Source of the DNA: Elephas maximus indicus
Taxonomy: Eukaryota; Chordata; Mammalia; Proboscidea; Elephantidae
Reading direction: 5' to 3'
Length of the DNA stretch: 64,000 nt
Assembly: GCF_024166365.1 (NCBI RefSeq)
Contig: NC_064843.1
Location: 61,094,532-61,158,531, forward strand
In this document: piece after piece, positions 51,575 through 63,500 of the stretch
Position numbering within the stretch: position 1 is the first letter of the stretch
Layout: the number at the start of each line of letters is the position of its first letter
Program-made: the position numbers and the translations under genes
Notes under the pieces: generated by a model
Told to the model about the DNA's origin: nothing
The model's database searches: none
What the model saw: the letters and a program-made list of their open reading frames with translations, nothing else

Positions 51575-54324
51575 TTTTTTTTTTTTTTTTATCTTGAAAC
51601 AACATTTAATTTGACAATTACTTCTTAAAAGGTGTCCTTTAATATTGAGGGATGAAATTAAGCTGCTTTGAAGTCTTTTTACAATTTCTACATTGACTTT
51701 AAAGCTTTTGTCAAATAGGTATATGAGAACAATGAACTGAGGGCTTTTCCTCAATAAAAAATAATCTCACTTCCTACCTGCCTTCTGGTTCTTTCTACAG
51801 TCAGGTCCAGTCTTCTCTCAACACCTTCCACCCCGACCTGGGCATTAATTCTAATTTTCAGAAAATGCATTTTATTGAGACTCATTCTTTAAAACTTTCT
51901 CAGACTATCAGAATAAAGAAATGACTTTGCTTATATCAAGCAGGAGGTTTTAAACACAACTAAAACTTTTGTCAAGGCAACAATGCTACTATTTTTGTCC
52001 TGTGCAGTTTATTTGGATATATGTATTAAAACAAGATTTTGATATATAATTTGAAGTGCTTGGCTAAGTAATCTGGTTTACAGGTTCTGGTTTTTAGTCT
52101 AAAAACAGCTGCAGGTAAATGCACACCTTTGAAGGCGCACACATGGAAGCTACTAGGGCAGAGTACGTAGAAATCAACCTCGTATAATACAGTGATTTAT
52201 ACTGTCTGTAAAAACAAACAAAAAAAAAAAACTGCTTAGGTGTGGGTCTACATTTTTAAAGAATTATTATTTCTTTTAAAATGAAAATGTGTCATGAATT
52301 GCTGCTTTGGTAGACAGTTACCATTATACCACTCTTGCTTCATAGACTAGTTTTTTATCCTGAGGCTTATCCTTGGGATTTCTGCTTTGGCCCTTTACGA
52401 ATGACACTCGACAACTGAGCTATTAGTGGAATGAGGTCATGGGGCACAGGGCAGCTATTCTTTTAATGTTAATGACAGTCATGTAAATCTCATACATAAG
52501 CAGTATGTATTCAAAACACTGATACCTGATAGTTGACTGGGAAGACTACAGGCACTCCAGTTTAAGGGGGAAAAACTGAGAAGTCCTAACTACCCCAGAA
52601 TTGTGAAGGAAACCACAAAAGACCCAGACCTGATTCTGCTGTAAAAAGGAAATGAATTGCTCCCTTGAGGTTAATATGCTGTTTCAGCCCTTTCTGTCTT
52701 GCTTCTTTCAGTGCTTTAACTACAGTTTAATTTCATGGAATAACAGACATCTGCAAGCAAAAAGAGTACCATTAGCCAAAAGAAAAGGGCTTCTATCAGT
52801 GAAGAGAAGGCCTGGTGGCACAGTGGTTGAGAGCCTGACTGCCAACCAAAGGGTCGGCAGTTTGAATCCACCAGTCGCTCTTTCGAAACCCTATAGGGCA
52901 GTCCTTCACGATTGCTATGAGTCGCTATGACTCAAAGGCAATGGGTATCAGTGAAGAAACAATCAGGAAATATATTTATCTGCGCCTTGCTCAATTTTCA
53001 AAAGCCATTACTTCTCATTCAGTGCCGGGTGCAAAGAACACAACATAAAAGTTTGTTGAATGAATGACTCACAGCATGAATGAAATGATATCAATAATCA
53101 TTTCTTGAGAGTTCAAATTCCATTACAGTGACCCTTTCACAGGCAGTCCTGTAAGGGCTTGGACTACAGGAAGAGTTCAGTGCACATCACAAATGTGCCT
53201 GATCTGCCACAAAGGCTACTCACTTCAAGAATTTAATGCTAAAATGCGGTAAAATTGGTGGTCACCACTCCTAAATCAGCATATGCTAGTTTGTCACTAA
53301 AGTAGGTAAGAAAAGTTATACTGCTCAGTAAATTGACCAAAACTACCAAAGATTCCTCCCAGAAACCTCAAATGATAACAACAAAACCTTATGTGAGGAA
53401 TACATCAAACACTCACTGTCAGATGAAAGAACTGATACAATAAAAATCTGATTCTTTTGGCTTATAGTAGTCGAAATAGTTTGCTCACGTTTCTTAAAAT
53501 AAGATCTGAAGTAACGACATGTATAAAATCCCAGATAACACAGTTATTCTACTGTAGTCCAATCTATCATTAAAGTTGCACGTCTTGCTCTCCACTGATC
53601 AGGGTTATGGGCTCAGCAGAGCATTAGGTGGGCTCAAAACTGTCTCAGCTGCAAGCAATCTCATTTAAACACATACATCAGCTCTGTTCTCATTTCAAAC
53701 CCAGGCACAAGTGGCCTAGCTGAGGCTCGGTGACTTGCTGTCTTCTTTTTCTGCTGGTCCAGTTTCCCAGATTGGCTCCTTGATGTGTTCTGGTAACCGT
53801 TCTAATTTTGTCTTTGTGACTTCCATGGCAACCCCTTCAGGCAAGTTTCGCTGAATATATTCCAAGTAGACATCTGCTGTACTTCCAGTTAGATGTTCTA
53901 GCTCTAAACACCTGTAAAGTGTTCTCATTTCATACTGAACTCTGTGCTTCTTGAAAATATGCACAGATTTGAGAAGAGTAAATCGCTCTATTTTCCTTGG
54001 AGGTTCGTGTACTTTAATAGAGATACCAAGTTCTTTAGCAGCAAGCACAGCAAAATATTCGTAGCTGTCCAATACAGCCTTATCGTGGCCTTTTACTAAA
54101 ACTGACAGACGCTTATATAACGTGTCTGGTTCATCAGAAATCGTTATCGTAGGCTTGGTCAAATCCTTGGGAATATCAATGTATAGGTTTGAAAACTGTA
54201 TCCACTTCATATTGGTACTGAGAAGGAAGCCACCATTCCTGGCTGTACTGCTCTTGGAATTGTTCACAGGAAAAGTCCCTGAACCCTGCCAAAGGCGCCG
54301 GCACACTGCACCGACAGCCGCTCG
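51575..54324 (-). pseudogene. MRPS10: Processed retrocopy of mitochondrial ribosomal protein S10
   Basis: An intronless MRPS10 cDNA copy. The minus-strand frame from 54324 to the TAG at 53716-53718 is open. It contains [69 protein letters not shown] and [19 protein letters not shown]. The 5' end is cut a few codons after the normal ATG, so no authentic start remains. The next in-frame Met lies in STNMKW. A 3' UTR of about 2.1 kb follows with an ATTAAA signal and a 17-nt poly(A) (T-run, 51574-51590). The 16-bp CAGAACTTAACATTCT flanks it perfectly at 51559-51574 and 54325-54340. It encodes a small-subunit mitoribosome protein. A SINE later inserted in the 3' UTR. Confidence 0.95.
52808..52945 (+). 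mobile_element. AfroSINE inside the MRPS10 retrocopy 3' UTR
   Basis: GGCCTGGTGGCACAGTGGTT, GTTTGAATCCACCAGTCGCT, GCTATGAGTCGCTATGACTC. TATCAGTGAAGA flanks it on both sides, a clean target duplication. It is therefore younger than the retrocopy. Confidence 0.92.
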
Positions 54325-54340
54325 CAGAACTTAACATTCT

Positions 54341-54508
54341 GAGGTGACCTCTAAGTTAGAAAAGGAACAGTGCAACCAGATCAAAGAAAACGGGATGGAG
54401 CCAATAAAGGATGAGAGCAGAAATGAATGAAATAGAAAACGGACATCCAGTAGAGGATTAACAAAGCCAAATGTTAGTTCTTCAAAAAGAATAAAAAATA
54501 AACGAATT
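54341..54508 (+). mobile_element. Old L1 ORF2 fragment
   Basis: AGAAATGAATGAAATAGAAA, ACAAAGCCAAATGTTAGTTC and TTCAAAAAGAATAAAAAATA are L1 ORF2 text (compare 61610-61640). It continues after the L1 insertion, at about 55214. Confidence 0.65.
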
Positions 54509-54523
54509 AAAAAAGACACACAC

Positions 54524-55200
54524 CCTTAAACGCTAGCAAGTGGCCATCTAAGATGCATCAATTGGTCTCAACCCACCTGTATCAAAGGAGAATGAAGAAC
54601 ACCAAGGACACAAGGTAATTACGAGCCCAAGAGACAGAAAGGGCCACATAAACCAGAGACTACATCAGCCTGAGACTAGAAGAACTGGATGGTGCCTGGC
54701 TATAACCAATGACTGCCCTGACAGTGAACACAACAGAGAACCCCTGAGGTAACAGAAGAGTAGTGGGATGTAGACCCCAAATTCTCGTGAAAAGACCAGA
54801 CTTAATGGTCTGACTGAGACTAGAAGGACCCCGGTAGTCATGGCCCCCAGACCTTCTATTGGCCCAGGACGGGAACCATTCCGAAAGCCAACTCTTCAGA
54901 CAGGGATTGAACTGGACAATGGGTTGGAGAGCGATGCTGGTGAGGAGTGAGCTTCTTGGATCAGGTGGACACTTGAGACTATGTTGGCATCTCCTGCTTG
55001 GAGGCGAGATGAGAGGGTAGAGAGGGTCAGAAGCTGGTGAAATGGACATGAAAAGAGAGAGTGGAGGGAGAGAGCGGGCTGTCTCATTGGGGGAGAGCAA
55101 TTGGGAGTATGTAGCAAGGTGTATATCAGTTTTTGTGTGAGAGACCGACTTGATTTGTAAACTTTCACTTAAAGCACATTAAAAATTAAAAATTAAAAAA
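54524..55200 (+). mobile_element. 5'-truncated L1 3' UTR insertion with target duplication
   Basis: It runs from AAACGCTAGCAAGTGGCCAT to AAACTTTCACTTAAAGCACA and an A-rich tail. AAAAAAGACACACAC stands at 54509-54523 and again right after the tail, ending at about 55210. It interrupts an older L1. Confidence 0.9.
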
Positions 55201-55213
55201 AAGACACACACAT

Positions 55214-56290
55214 AGAAAAACAAACTTTTGACAAGATTAAGGAAAAAAAGACTCAAAAAAACATTTGGTATGTCTATTTCTAGATACACTACAGATATCG
55301 CAGAGCATGGGCATGACACACAGTCCTTTGGGGATAGCTGTGTTTCCGAATGCAGAGTTTACAAACTTCGTTCCGTGTGTTTATCAAATACTATTGAACC
55401 CCACCAACAATGGCTGCGGTGGCTCCCCATAATCACACACATTGATATTTCTGTGGGAAAAATGTGGGACTCTGCAGAAGTGAGGGAAATAAAGACTGGA
55501 AAGTAATCTCAAGGCACTTGAGGTCATATTTTGCTGCCGACTGAGTTACAAGATTAACTTTCTGTTCTCATGACTTTGGATTTTGGAATTGCACTTTAAA
55601 GGATTGTGGACCTGTATGAAAGACACCAGGAGCCTTGGTGGCACAAGCAGCTTTTCCTCATGAACTAACCAGAAGGTTGGTGGTTCAAAGCCATCCAGTG
55701 GCTCCACAGAACAAAGGCCCGATGATCTGCTTCCATAGGGATTACAACCATGAAAACCCTATGGAGCAGTTCTACTCTGTAACACCTGGGTCACCATGAG
55801 TCGGGGGCTGTCTTGATGGTTGCTAACAACAGCAGCGTAAGAGACTTCATGCCAGTAAATTTGAAAACGTAAATGGAAAGAATAAATTCCTAGAAAATTT
55901 TCTTAAAATGAACAAAAAAAAACAAAGAAACCCGGTTTAAAAAAAAAAAAAATGGAACCAGTAGTTTTAAATCCTCTCACCAATAACATAGCAGACACAA
56001 TTGCCTTTACAAACCAGTTCTACCAAACATTGAAGGACTGGGTAAATCCCAACTGAATCACACTTCCTGGCAACAGAAAGCAGAGAACACTCCTTAACTC
56101 ATGTTAGGAGGCTAGCATGGTAGAGACAAGAGCAAAATCAGACAAGTGCAGTACAAGAAAGGAGGGTGAGTGGCCAATGCATGGCGAAGGACAAAGAAAA
56201 ATTATAGCTAGTCTTGCTCATAAACGTAAATGCAGAATTTCTAAACAAAACATTAGGAAGTAGGATCTACAACAGTGTTTAAAAAACACC
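55214..56290 (+). mobile_element. Old L1 ORF2 remnants split by a SINE
   Basis: L1-like text such as ATTCCTAGAAAATTTTCTTA, CAGTTCTACCAAACATTGAA and AACATTAGGAAGTAGGATCT lies after about 55840. The stretch 55270-55620 has no repeat that I can name. Confidence 0.5.
55625..55835 (+). mobile_element. AfroSINE, long form
   Basis: CAGGAGCCTTGGTGGCACAA, GTGGTTCAAAGCCATCCAGT, GGGATTACAACCATGAAAAC, GTTGCTAACAACAGCAGC. Confidence 0.9.
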
Positions 56291-56299
56291 ATACATAAT

Positions 56300-57095
56300 G
56301 GTGAAATACTAACAATTCCTTTTAATGTAAGGAACGGGGTAAGGATGATGGTCGTCACCATTTTCCAACATTGAGCCGGAGAGCCTTGCTATTGTAATAG
56401 GAAGGAAATAAAAAGTATCAGGGTTGTAAAGGAAGAAACGGAACTCACTATTTGCAGATGGTATATTCTTTATGTCAGAAACCAAAGGAATGAATGAAGA
56501 CGCATTTACAAAATATTCTGGGTAATAGCAGAAAACTGGAAAATGTTCAGAGAAGGCTTATTTGTTAGAGCAAAAAAATTGAACTGGCCCAAATAATCAT
56601 TTACAGTAGAATGTGTGAATTATGGTACATTCACGCCATGGAATACTAGTCAACCCATGGAAATGAGTCGGGTGCAGTTACCTGCAGTGACATAAATGTA
56701 TCTAAAAAACAGATGTGGTAAGAGGTCACGGAAGGATGTATACAGCTCACGAGGCCAAATTAAACATACATCAATAGCTGGTGAAGCTTAAGTGAAAGCT
56801 AAGGAAATGAGCAACATGAAATTTGGATAGCCTGCTGCCTGACCTGCAGATCTTGGATTCGCCAGCCCTCGCGACCCTGTGAACCAGAAGCGGTCTCCAG
56901 CCTGCTGCAGGACCCACAATTTGGGAGTTGCCAGCTCTGACAATTGCGTGAGCCACTTCCTTGAAGTAAATGTCTATGTATTTTTACATACATTTCACTG
57001 GTTTTGCTTCTCTAGAGAACCCAGACTAAGACAACCAGAGATCTTTTTTTTCTTCATCTGTCTTTAGGTTGTTGTTTAGCATAGTTCTTTAAACC
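56300..57095. other. Intergenic, probable decayed L1 3' text
   Basis: TATTTGCAGATGGTATATTC and TTCACGCCATGGAATACTAG are L1 ORF2 landmarks, but alignment is loose. No gene recognised. Confidence 0.4.
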
Positions 57096-57096
57096 T

Positions 57097-57835
57097 GATG
57101 AACTCCCTTTACATCTTTGTAGAGTCCAAGCCACTAACACCTTTTACCTGAGTATTGCAACAGGCCTTAACTGGTCTCTCTGCTTCCTCCCAACTTCTAC
57201 CCTTGCCTGTCCACCACCTCCTCTCAACAGACTGACTCTCTGAAAACGTGTTGGACCATGTCACTCCTCTGTTCAAACCTCTATAATGGATTCCCATCAC
57301 ACCCAGGAGAAGGGAGAATCCCAGGATGGCCTGCAAAGCCTGCTGTCATCCGGTGGGGGAAGAAGAGGTGAGGGTGGCACCCTTTGCATTTCTGGCCTCA
57401 TCTTCCTCCAGCTACACTGGCTCCCTTTTTCTCTGGAATACCCCAGGTAAGTCTGTGCTCCAGACCCTGCCCTTGGTGTTGCCTTATCCTGCTGTTAACT
57501 CCTCTCCATTTCTGTTCACATGCTGCCTTCTCCAGGACTTCGTTGAGCAACCTGTTAAAAATACAGTCACACCACACGTGTGCACACAAACACACATACT
57601 CACGCACACGATACATCCTCTCCCCCTTATGTTTCCCCATAGCATTTACCAACACCTGACAGCCTATTATTTTACTTTTTTTTTTTTTTTTAACTGTCTT
57701 CCTCCATCCACAGGAATGTCAGCTCCGAGAGGGCAGGGAGTTTTACGTGTTTGCTGCTTTCAACCCGGGGCCTCGAACAATGTTCAGCCCATTGTAGGTA
57801 TTCAGTAAATACTTCTTGCATTAGTGAATGAATCC
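57097..57835 (+). mobile_element. L2 LINE 3' region, unusually long
   Basis: In order: GTATTGCAACAGGCCTTAAC, GGACCATGTCACTCCTCTGT, ATGGATTCCCATCACACCCA, ATGGCCTGCAAAGCCTGCTG, GCTCCGAGAGGGCAGGGAGT, ATTCAGTAAATACTTCTTGC. It extends from the RT C-terminal region to the L2 tail. A T-run at 57678-57691 is a later addition or expansion. Confidence 0.8.
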
Positions 57836-57891
57836 ACTACTAACTGACTGACTCTGTGTAAGTCATTTAATGTCCCTAAGCCTTAGGTTCC

Positions 57892-58023
57892 ATCCTAGGC
57901 ATTAGTGAGCTGAAATGGACTGGTATTGGCCATTTTGAATCGGACAATCATATAGCGTACTATGCTGGGAATGACAACTTGAAGAGGAATGGTGTTGCAT
58001 TCATCATCAAAAAGAATGTTTCA
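57892..58023 (+). mobile_element. RTE1-like endonuclease fragment
   Basis: Encodes ISELKWTGIGHFESDN and NLKRNGVAFIIKKN, matching 530-660 of the first RTE copy. It is cut at its right edge by the L1 at 58024. Confidence 0.88.
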
Positions 58024-58220
58024 GGGGGCGGAACCAAGATGGCGGACTAGGCAGATGCTACCTCGGATCCCTCTTACAACAAAGGCACGGAAAAACAAGT
58101 GAATCGATCACATACATAACAATCTACGAACCCTGAACAACAAACACAGATTTAGAGACAGAGAACGAACTAATACGGAGAAGCAGCGATTGTTTTCAGA
58201 GCCTGGAGCCAGCGTACCAG

Positions 58221-58745
58221 TCAGGTATGGCACAAGCACAGAGAGCTGCTCCACCCCCCTGAACTAACCCCAGGAGGGGGACCAGCCGGTTCCGCGGCGG
58301 CGTGGGACGCAGCCGGTAGGAGAAGTCCCCGGGAGGCAGTGACTGGTCTTGGAACGGGGAGAGCAGCGTCCCAGCCAGGGAACCATCCCGCCGGGATTTG
58401 GACTGGACACAGGTACGGCATAAACACGGAGAGCTGCTCCACCCCCCTGAACTAACCCCGGGAGGGGGCCCAGTTGGGTCGCGCAGGCAGCGTGGGACGC
58501 AGCCGGTAGGAGAAGTCCCCGGGAGGCAGCGACTGGTATTGGAGCGGGGAGAACAGCATCCCAGCCGGGACACTCGGTCATGGCACAAGCACGGGACCTG
58601 CTCCACCCACCTGAACTAACCCCGGGAGGCGGCCCAACTGGTTCGCGGGGGCGGCATGGCAACGCGGCTGGAGGGACGAGAAGTCCCCGGGAGGCAGCGA
58701 CTGATTTTGGAGTCGGGAGTGCACCGTCCCAGTAGGGGAGCCTTG
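58221..58745 (+). repeat. L1 5' UTR tandem units, three copies
   Basis: Units start at about 58221, 58411 and 58574 (lengths near 190, 163 and 170 nt). Shared landmarks are GCTCCACCCCCCTGAACTAA, GGAGAAGTCCCCGGGAGGCA and GACTGGT.TTGGA. GC-rich. The antisense open frames in them are not genes. Confidence 0.9.
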
Positions 58746-59065
58746 ACGCTGGGCGTGGGGCTGGAAGCGGAGGATCTGACCTTTACTCCAGCAGGCCAGA
58801 CACCCCCGGGGGCAATCTCTACACAGCCAGCACACATAGGTGACGCGCCCCGCGGGAATCTCAGATATAATAGTCATTCCAAGCAAGACAAGCAACTCTG
58901 GCTATATTCTGAGGTGCTACTCTCCTATCTCTCTGTTCCCTCCCCCACCCTCCCCAGGCGGCTTCATTAACATCCGAATAGCCTGAGCCAGAGGGAGAAC
59001 TCTGATAGGGATCTGACTGCATTTTTTTTTTTAGCGGATTTTCTGGAAAAACTAGTTTCCCAGTG

Positions 59066-60079
59066 ATGGCTCGGAGACAACAATCCATATCAAACCACTT
59101 AAAGAAGCAGACCATGACAGCTTCTCCAACCCCCCAAACAAAAGAATCAAAATCTTTCCCAAATGAAGATACAACCCTGGAATTATCAGATACAGAATAT
59201 AAAAAACTAATTTACAGAATGCTTCAAGACATCACAAATGAAATAAGGCAAACTGCAGAAAAAGCCAAGGAACACACTGATAAAACTGTTGAAGAACTCA
59301 AAAAGATTATTCAAGAACATAGTGGAAAAATTAATAAGTTGCAAGAATCCAGAGAGACAGCATGTAGAAATCCAAAAGATTAACAATAAAATTACAGAAT
59401 TAGACAACGCAATAGGAAGTCAGAGGAGCAGACTCGAGCAATTAGAATGCAGACTGGGACTTCTGGAGGACCAGGGAATCAACACCAACATAGCTGAAAA
59501 AACATCAGATAAAAGAATTTAAAAAAATGAAGAAACCCTAAGAATCATGTGGGACTCTATCAAGAAGGATAACTTGAGGGTGATTGGAGTCCCTGAACAG
59601 GGAGGGGGGACAGAAAACACAGAGAAAATAGTTGAAGAACTCCTGACAGAAAACTTCCCTGACATCATGAAAGATGAAAGGATATCTATCCAAGATGCTC
59701 ATCGAACCCCATTTAAGACTGATCCAAAAAGAAAAACACCAAGACATATTATCATCAAACTCGCCAAAACCAAAGGTAAACAGAAAATTTTAAAAGCAGC
59801 CAGGGAAAAAAGAAAGGTTTCCTTCAAGGGAGAATTAATAAGAATAAGTTCAGACTACTCAGCAGAAACCATGCAGCAAGAAGGGAATGGGACGACATAT
59901 ACAGAGCACTGAAGGAGAAAAACTGCCAGCCAAGGATCATATATCCAGCAAAACTCTCTCTGAAATATGAAGGCGAAATTAAGATATTTACAGATAAACA
60001 CAAGCTTAGAGAATTTGCAAAAACCAAACCAAAGCTACAAGAAATACTAAAGGATATTGTTTGGTCAGAAAACCAATAA
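59066..60079 (+). pseudogene. L1 ORF1 (RNA-binding chaperone), frameshifted
   Basis: It begins MARRQQSISNHLKKQ. A coiled-coil region follows (DTEYKKLIYRMLQDITNEI, KEHTDKTVEELKKIIQEHS), then the RRM-like segment (NLRVIGVPEQGGGTENTEKI) and the C-terminal domain (KQKILKAAREKRKVSFKGEL, PRIIYPAKLSLKYEGEIKIF). The frame shifts near 59375, stops near 59520 and shifts again near 59875. In active L1 elements ORF1p coats the RNA as trimers. Confidence 0.88.
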
Positions 60080-60531
60080 TATCAGATACCAGCACAACAC
60101 AAGGTCACAAAACAGAACATCCTGATATCAACTCAAATAGGGAAATCACAAAAACAAATTAAGATTAATTAAAAAAAATGCTCATAACAGGGAATCATTG
60201 AAGTCAATATGTAAAAGATCACAATAATCAAAAAGAGGGACTAAATACAGGAGGCATTGAACTGCCATATGGAGAGTGATACAAGGCGGTATAGAACAAT
60301 ACAAGTTAGGTTTTTACTTAGAAAAATAGGGGTAAATATTAAGGTAACCACAAAAAGATATAACAACTCTATAACTCAAGATAAAAGCCAAGAAAAACGT
60401 AACGACTCAACTAACATAAAGTCAAACACTATGAAAATGAGGATCTCACAATTTACTAAGAAAAACGCCTCAGCACAAAAAAGTATGTGGAAAAATGAAA
60501 TTGTCAACAACACACATAAAAAGGCATCAAA

Positions 60532-63500
60532 ATGACAGCACTAAAAACTTATTTATCTATAATTACCCTGAATGTAAATGGACTAAATGCACCAATAAAG
60601 AGACAGAGAGTCACAGACTGGATAAAGAAACACGATCCATCTATATGCTGCCTACAAGAGACACACCTTAGACTTAGTGACACAAACAAACTAAAACTCA
60701 AAGGATGGAAAAAATATATCAAGCAAACAATAAGCAAAAAAGAAGAGGAGTAGCAATATTAATTTCTGACAAAATAGACTTTAAACTTAAATCCACCACA
60801 AAGGATAAAGAAGGACACTATATAATGATAAAAGGGACAATTGATCAGGAAGACTTAACCATATTAAATATTTATGCACCCAATGACAGGGCCGCAAGAT
60901 ACATAAATCAAATTTTAACAGAATTCAAAAGTGAGATAGATACCTCCACAATTATAGTAGGAGACTTCAACACACCACTTTCGGAGAAGGACAGGACATC
61001 CAGTAAGAAGCTCAATAGAGACACGGAAGATCTAATTACAACAATCAACCAACTTGACCTCATTGACTTATACAGAACTCTCCACCCAACTGCTGCAAAG
61101 TATACTTTTTTTTCTAGCGCACATGGAACATTCTCTAGAATAGACCACATATTAGGTCATAAAACAAACCTTTGCAGAGTCCAAAACATCGAAATATTAC
61201 AAAGCATCTTCTCAGACCACAAGGCAATAAAACTAGAGATCAAGAACAGAAAAATTAGGGAAAAGAAATCAAATACTTGGAAAATGAACAATACCCTCCT
61301 GAAAAAAGACTGGGTTGTAGAAGACATCAAGGAGGGAATAAGGAAATTCTTAGAAAGCAACGAGAATGAAAATACTTCCTTTCAAAACCTCTGGGACACA
61401 GCAAAAGCAGTGCTCAGAGGCCAATTTATATCGATAAATGCACACATACAAAAAGAAGAAAGAGCCAAAATCAGAGAACTGTCCCTACAACTTGAACAAA
61501 TAGAAACTGAGCAACAAAAGAAACCATCAGGCACCAGAAGAAAACAAATAATAAAAATTAGAGCTGAACTAAATGAATTAGAGAACAGAAAAACAATTGA
61601 AAGAATTAACAAAGCCAAAAGCTGGTTCTTTGAAAAAATTAACAAAATTGACAAACCATTGGCTAGACTGACTAAAGAAATACAGGAAAGGAAACAAATA
61701 ACCCGAATAAGAAACGAGAAGGACCACATCACAACAGAACCAAATGAAATTAAAAGAATCATTTCAGATTATTATGAAAAATTGTACTCTAACAAATTTG
61801 CAAACCTAGAAGAAATGGATGAATTCCTGGAAAAACAGTACCTACCTAAACTAACACATTCAGAAGTTGAACAACTAAATAGACCCATAACAAAAAAAGA
61901 GATTGAAACGGTAATCAAAAACTCCCAACAAAAAAAAGCCCTGGCCCGGACGGCTTCACTGCAGAGTTCTACCAAACTTTCAGAGAAGAGTTAACACCAC
62001 TACTTCTGAAGGTATTCCAAAGCATAGAAAATGACGGAATACTACCCAACTCATTCTATGAAGCCACCATCTCCCTGATACCAAAACCAGGTAAAGACAT
62101 TACAAAAAAAGAAAATTATAGACCTATATCCCTCATGAACATAGATGCAAAAATCCTCAACAAAATTCTAGCCAATAGAATCCAACAACACATCAAAAAA
62201 ATAATTCACCCTGATCAAGTGGGATTTATACCAGGTATGCAAGGCTGGTTTAATATCAGAAAAACCATTAATGTAATCCATCACATAAATAAAAGAAAAG
62301 ACAAAAACCACATGATCTTATCAATTGATGCAGAAAAGGCATTTGACAAAGTCCAACACCCATTTATGATAAAAACTCTTACCAAAATAGGAATTGAAGG
62401 AAAATTCCTCAACATAATAAAGGGCATCTATGCAAAGCCAACAGCCAATATCACTCTAAATGGAGAGAACCTGAAAGCATTTCCCTTGAGAACGGGAACC
62501 AGACAAGGATGCCCTTTATCACCGCTCTTATTCAACATCGTGCTGGAAGTCCTAGCCAGGGCAATTAGGCTAGACAAAGAAATAAAAGGTATCCGGATTG
62601 GCAAGGAAGAAGTAAAGTTATCACTATTTGCAGATGACATGATTATATACACAGAAAACCCTAAGGAATCCTCCAGAAAACTACTGAAACTAATAGAAGA
62701 GTTTGGCAGAGTCTCAGGTTATAAAATAAACATACAAAAATCACTTGGATTCCTCTACATCAACAAAAAGAACACCGAAGAGGAAATAACCAAATCAATA
62801 CCATTCACAGTAGCCCCCAAGAAGATAAGATACTTAGGAATAAATCTTACCAAGGATGTAAAAGACCTATACAAAGAAAACTACAAAGCTCTACTACAAG
62901 AAATTCAAAAGAACATACTTAAGTGGAAAAACATACCTTGCTCATGGATAGGAAGACTTAACATAGTAAAAGTGTATATTCTACCAAAAGCCATCTATAC
63001 ATTTAATGCACTTACGATCCAAATTCCAATGTCATATTTTAAGGGGACAGAGAAACAAATCACCAATTTCATATGGAAGGGAAAGAAGCCCCGGATAAGC
63101 AAAGCACTACTGAAAAAGAAGAAGAAAGTGGGAGGCCTCACTCTACCTGATTTCAGAACCTATTATACAGCCACAGTAGTCAAAACAGCCTGGTACTGGT
63201 ACAACAACAGGCACATAGACCAATGGAACAGAATTGAGAACCCAGACATAGAACCATCCACGTATGAGCAGCTGATATTTGACAAAGGACCAGTGTCAAT
63301 TAATTGGGGAAAAGAAAGCCTTTTTAACAAATGGTGCTGGCATAACTGGATATTCATTTGCAAAAAAATGAAACAGGACCCATACCTTACACCATGCACA
63401 AAAACTAACTCCAAGTGGATCAAAGACCTAAACATAAAGACTAAAACGATAAAGATCATGGAAGAAAAATTGGGACAACCCTAGGAGCCCTAATACAAGG

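Noticed and set aside
58196-58895. Overlapping antisense frames of 70-136 codons
   Set aside because: They lie in the GC-rich tandem 5' UTR of the L1 and repeat with its units.
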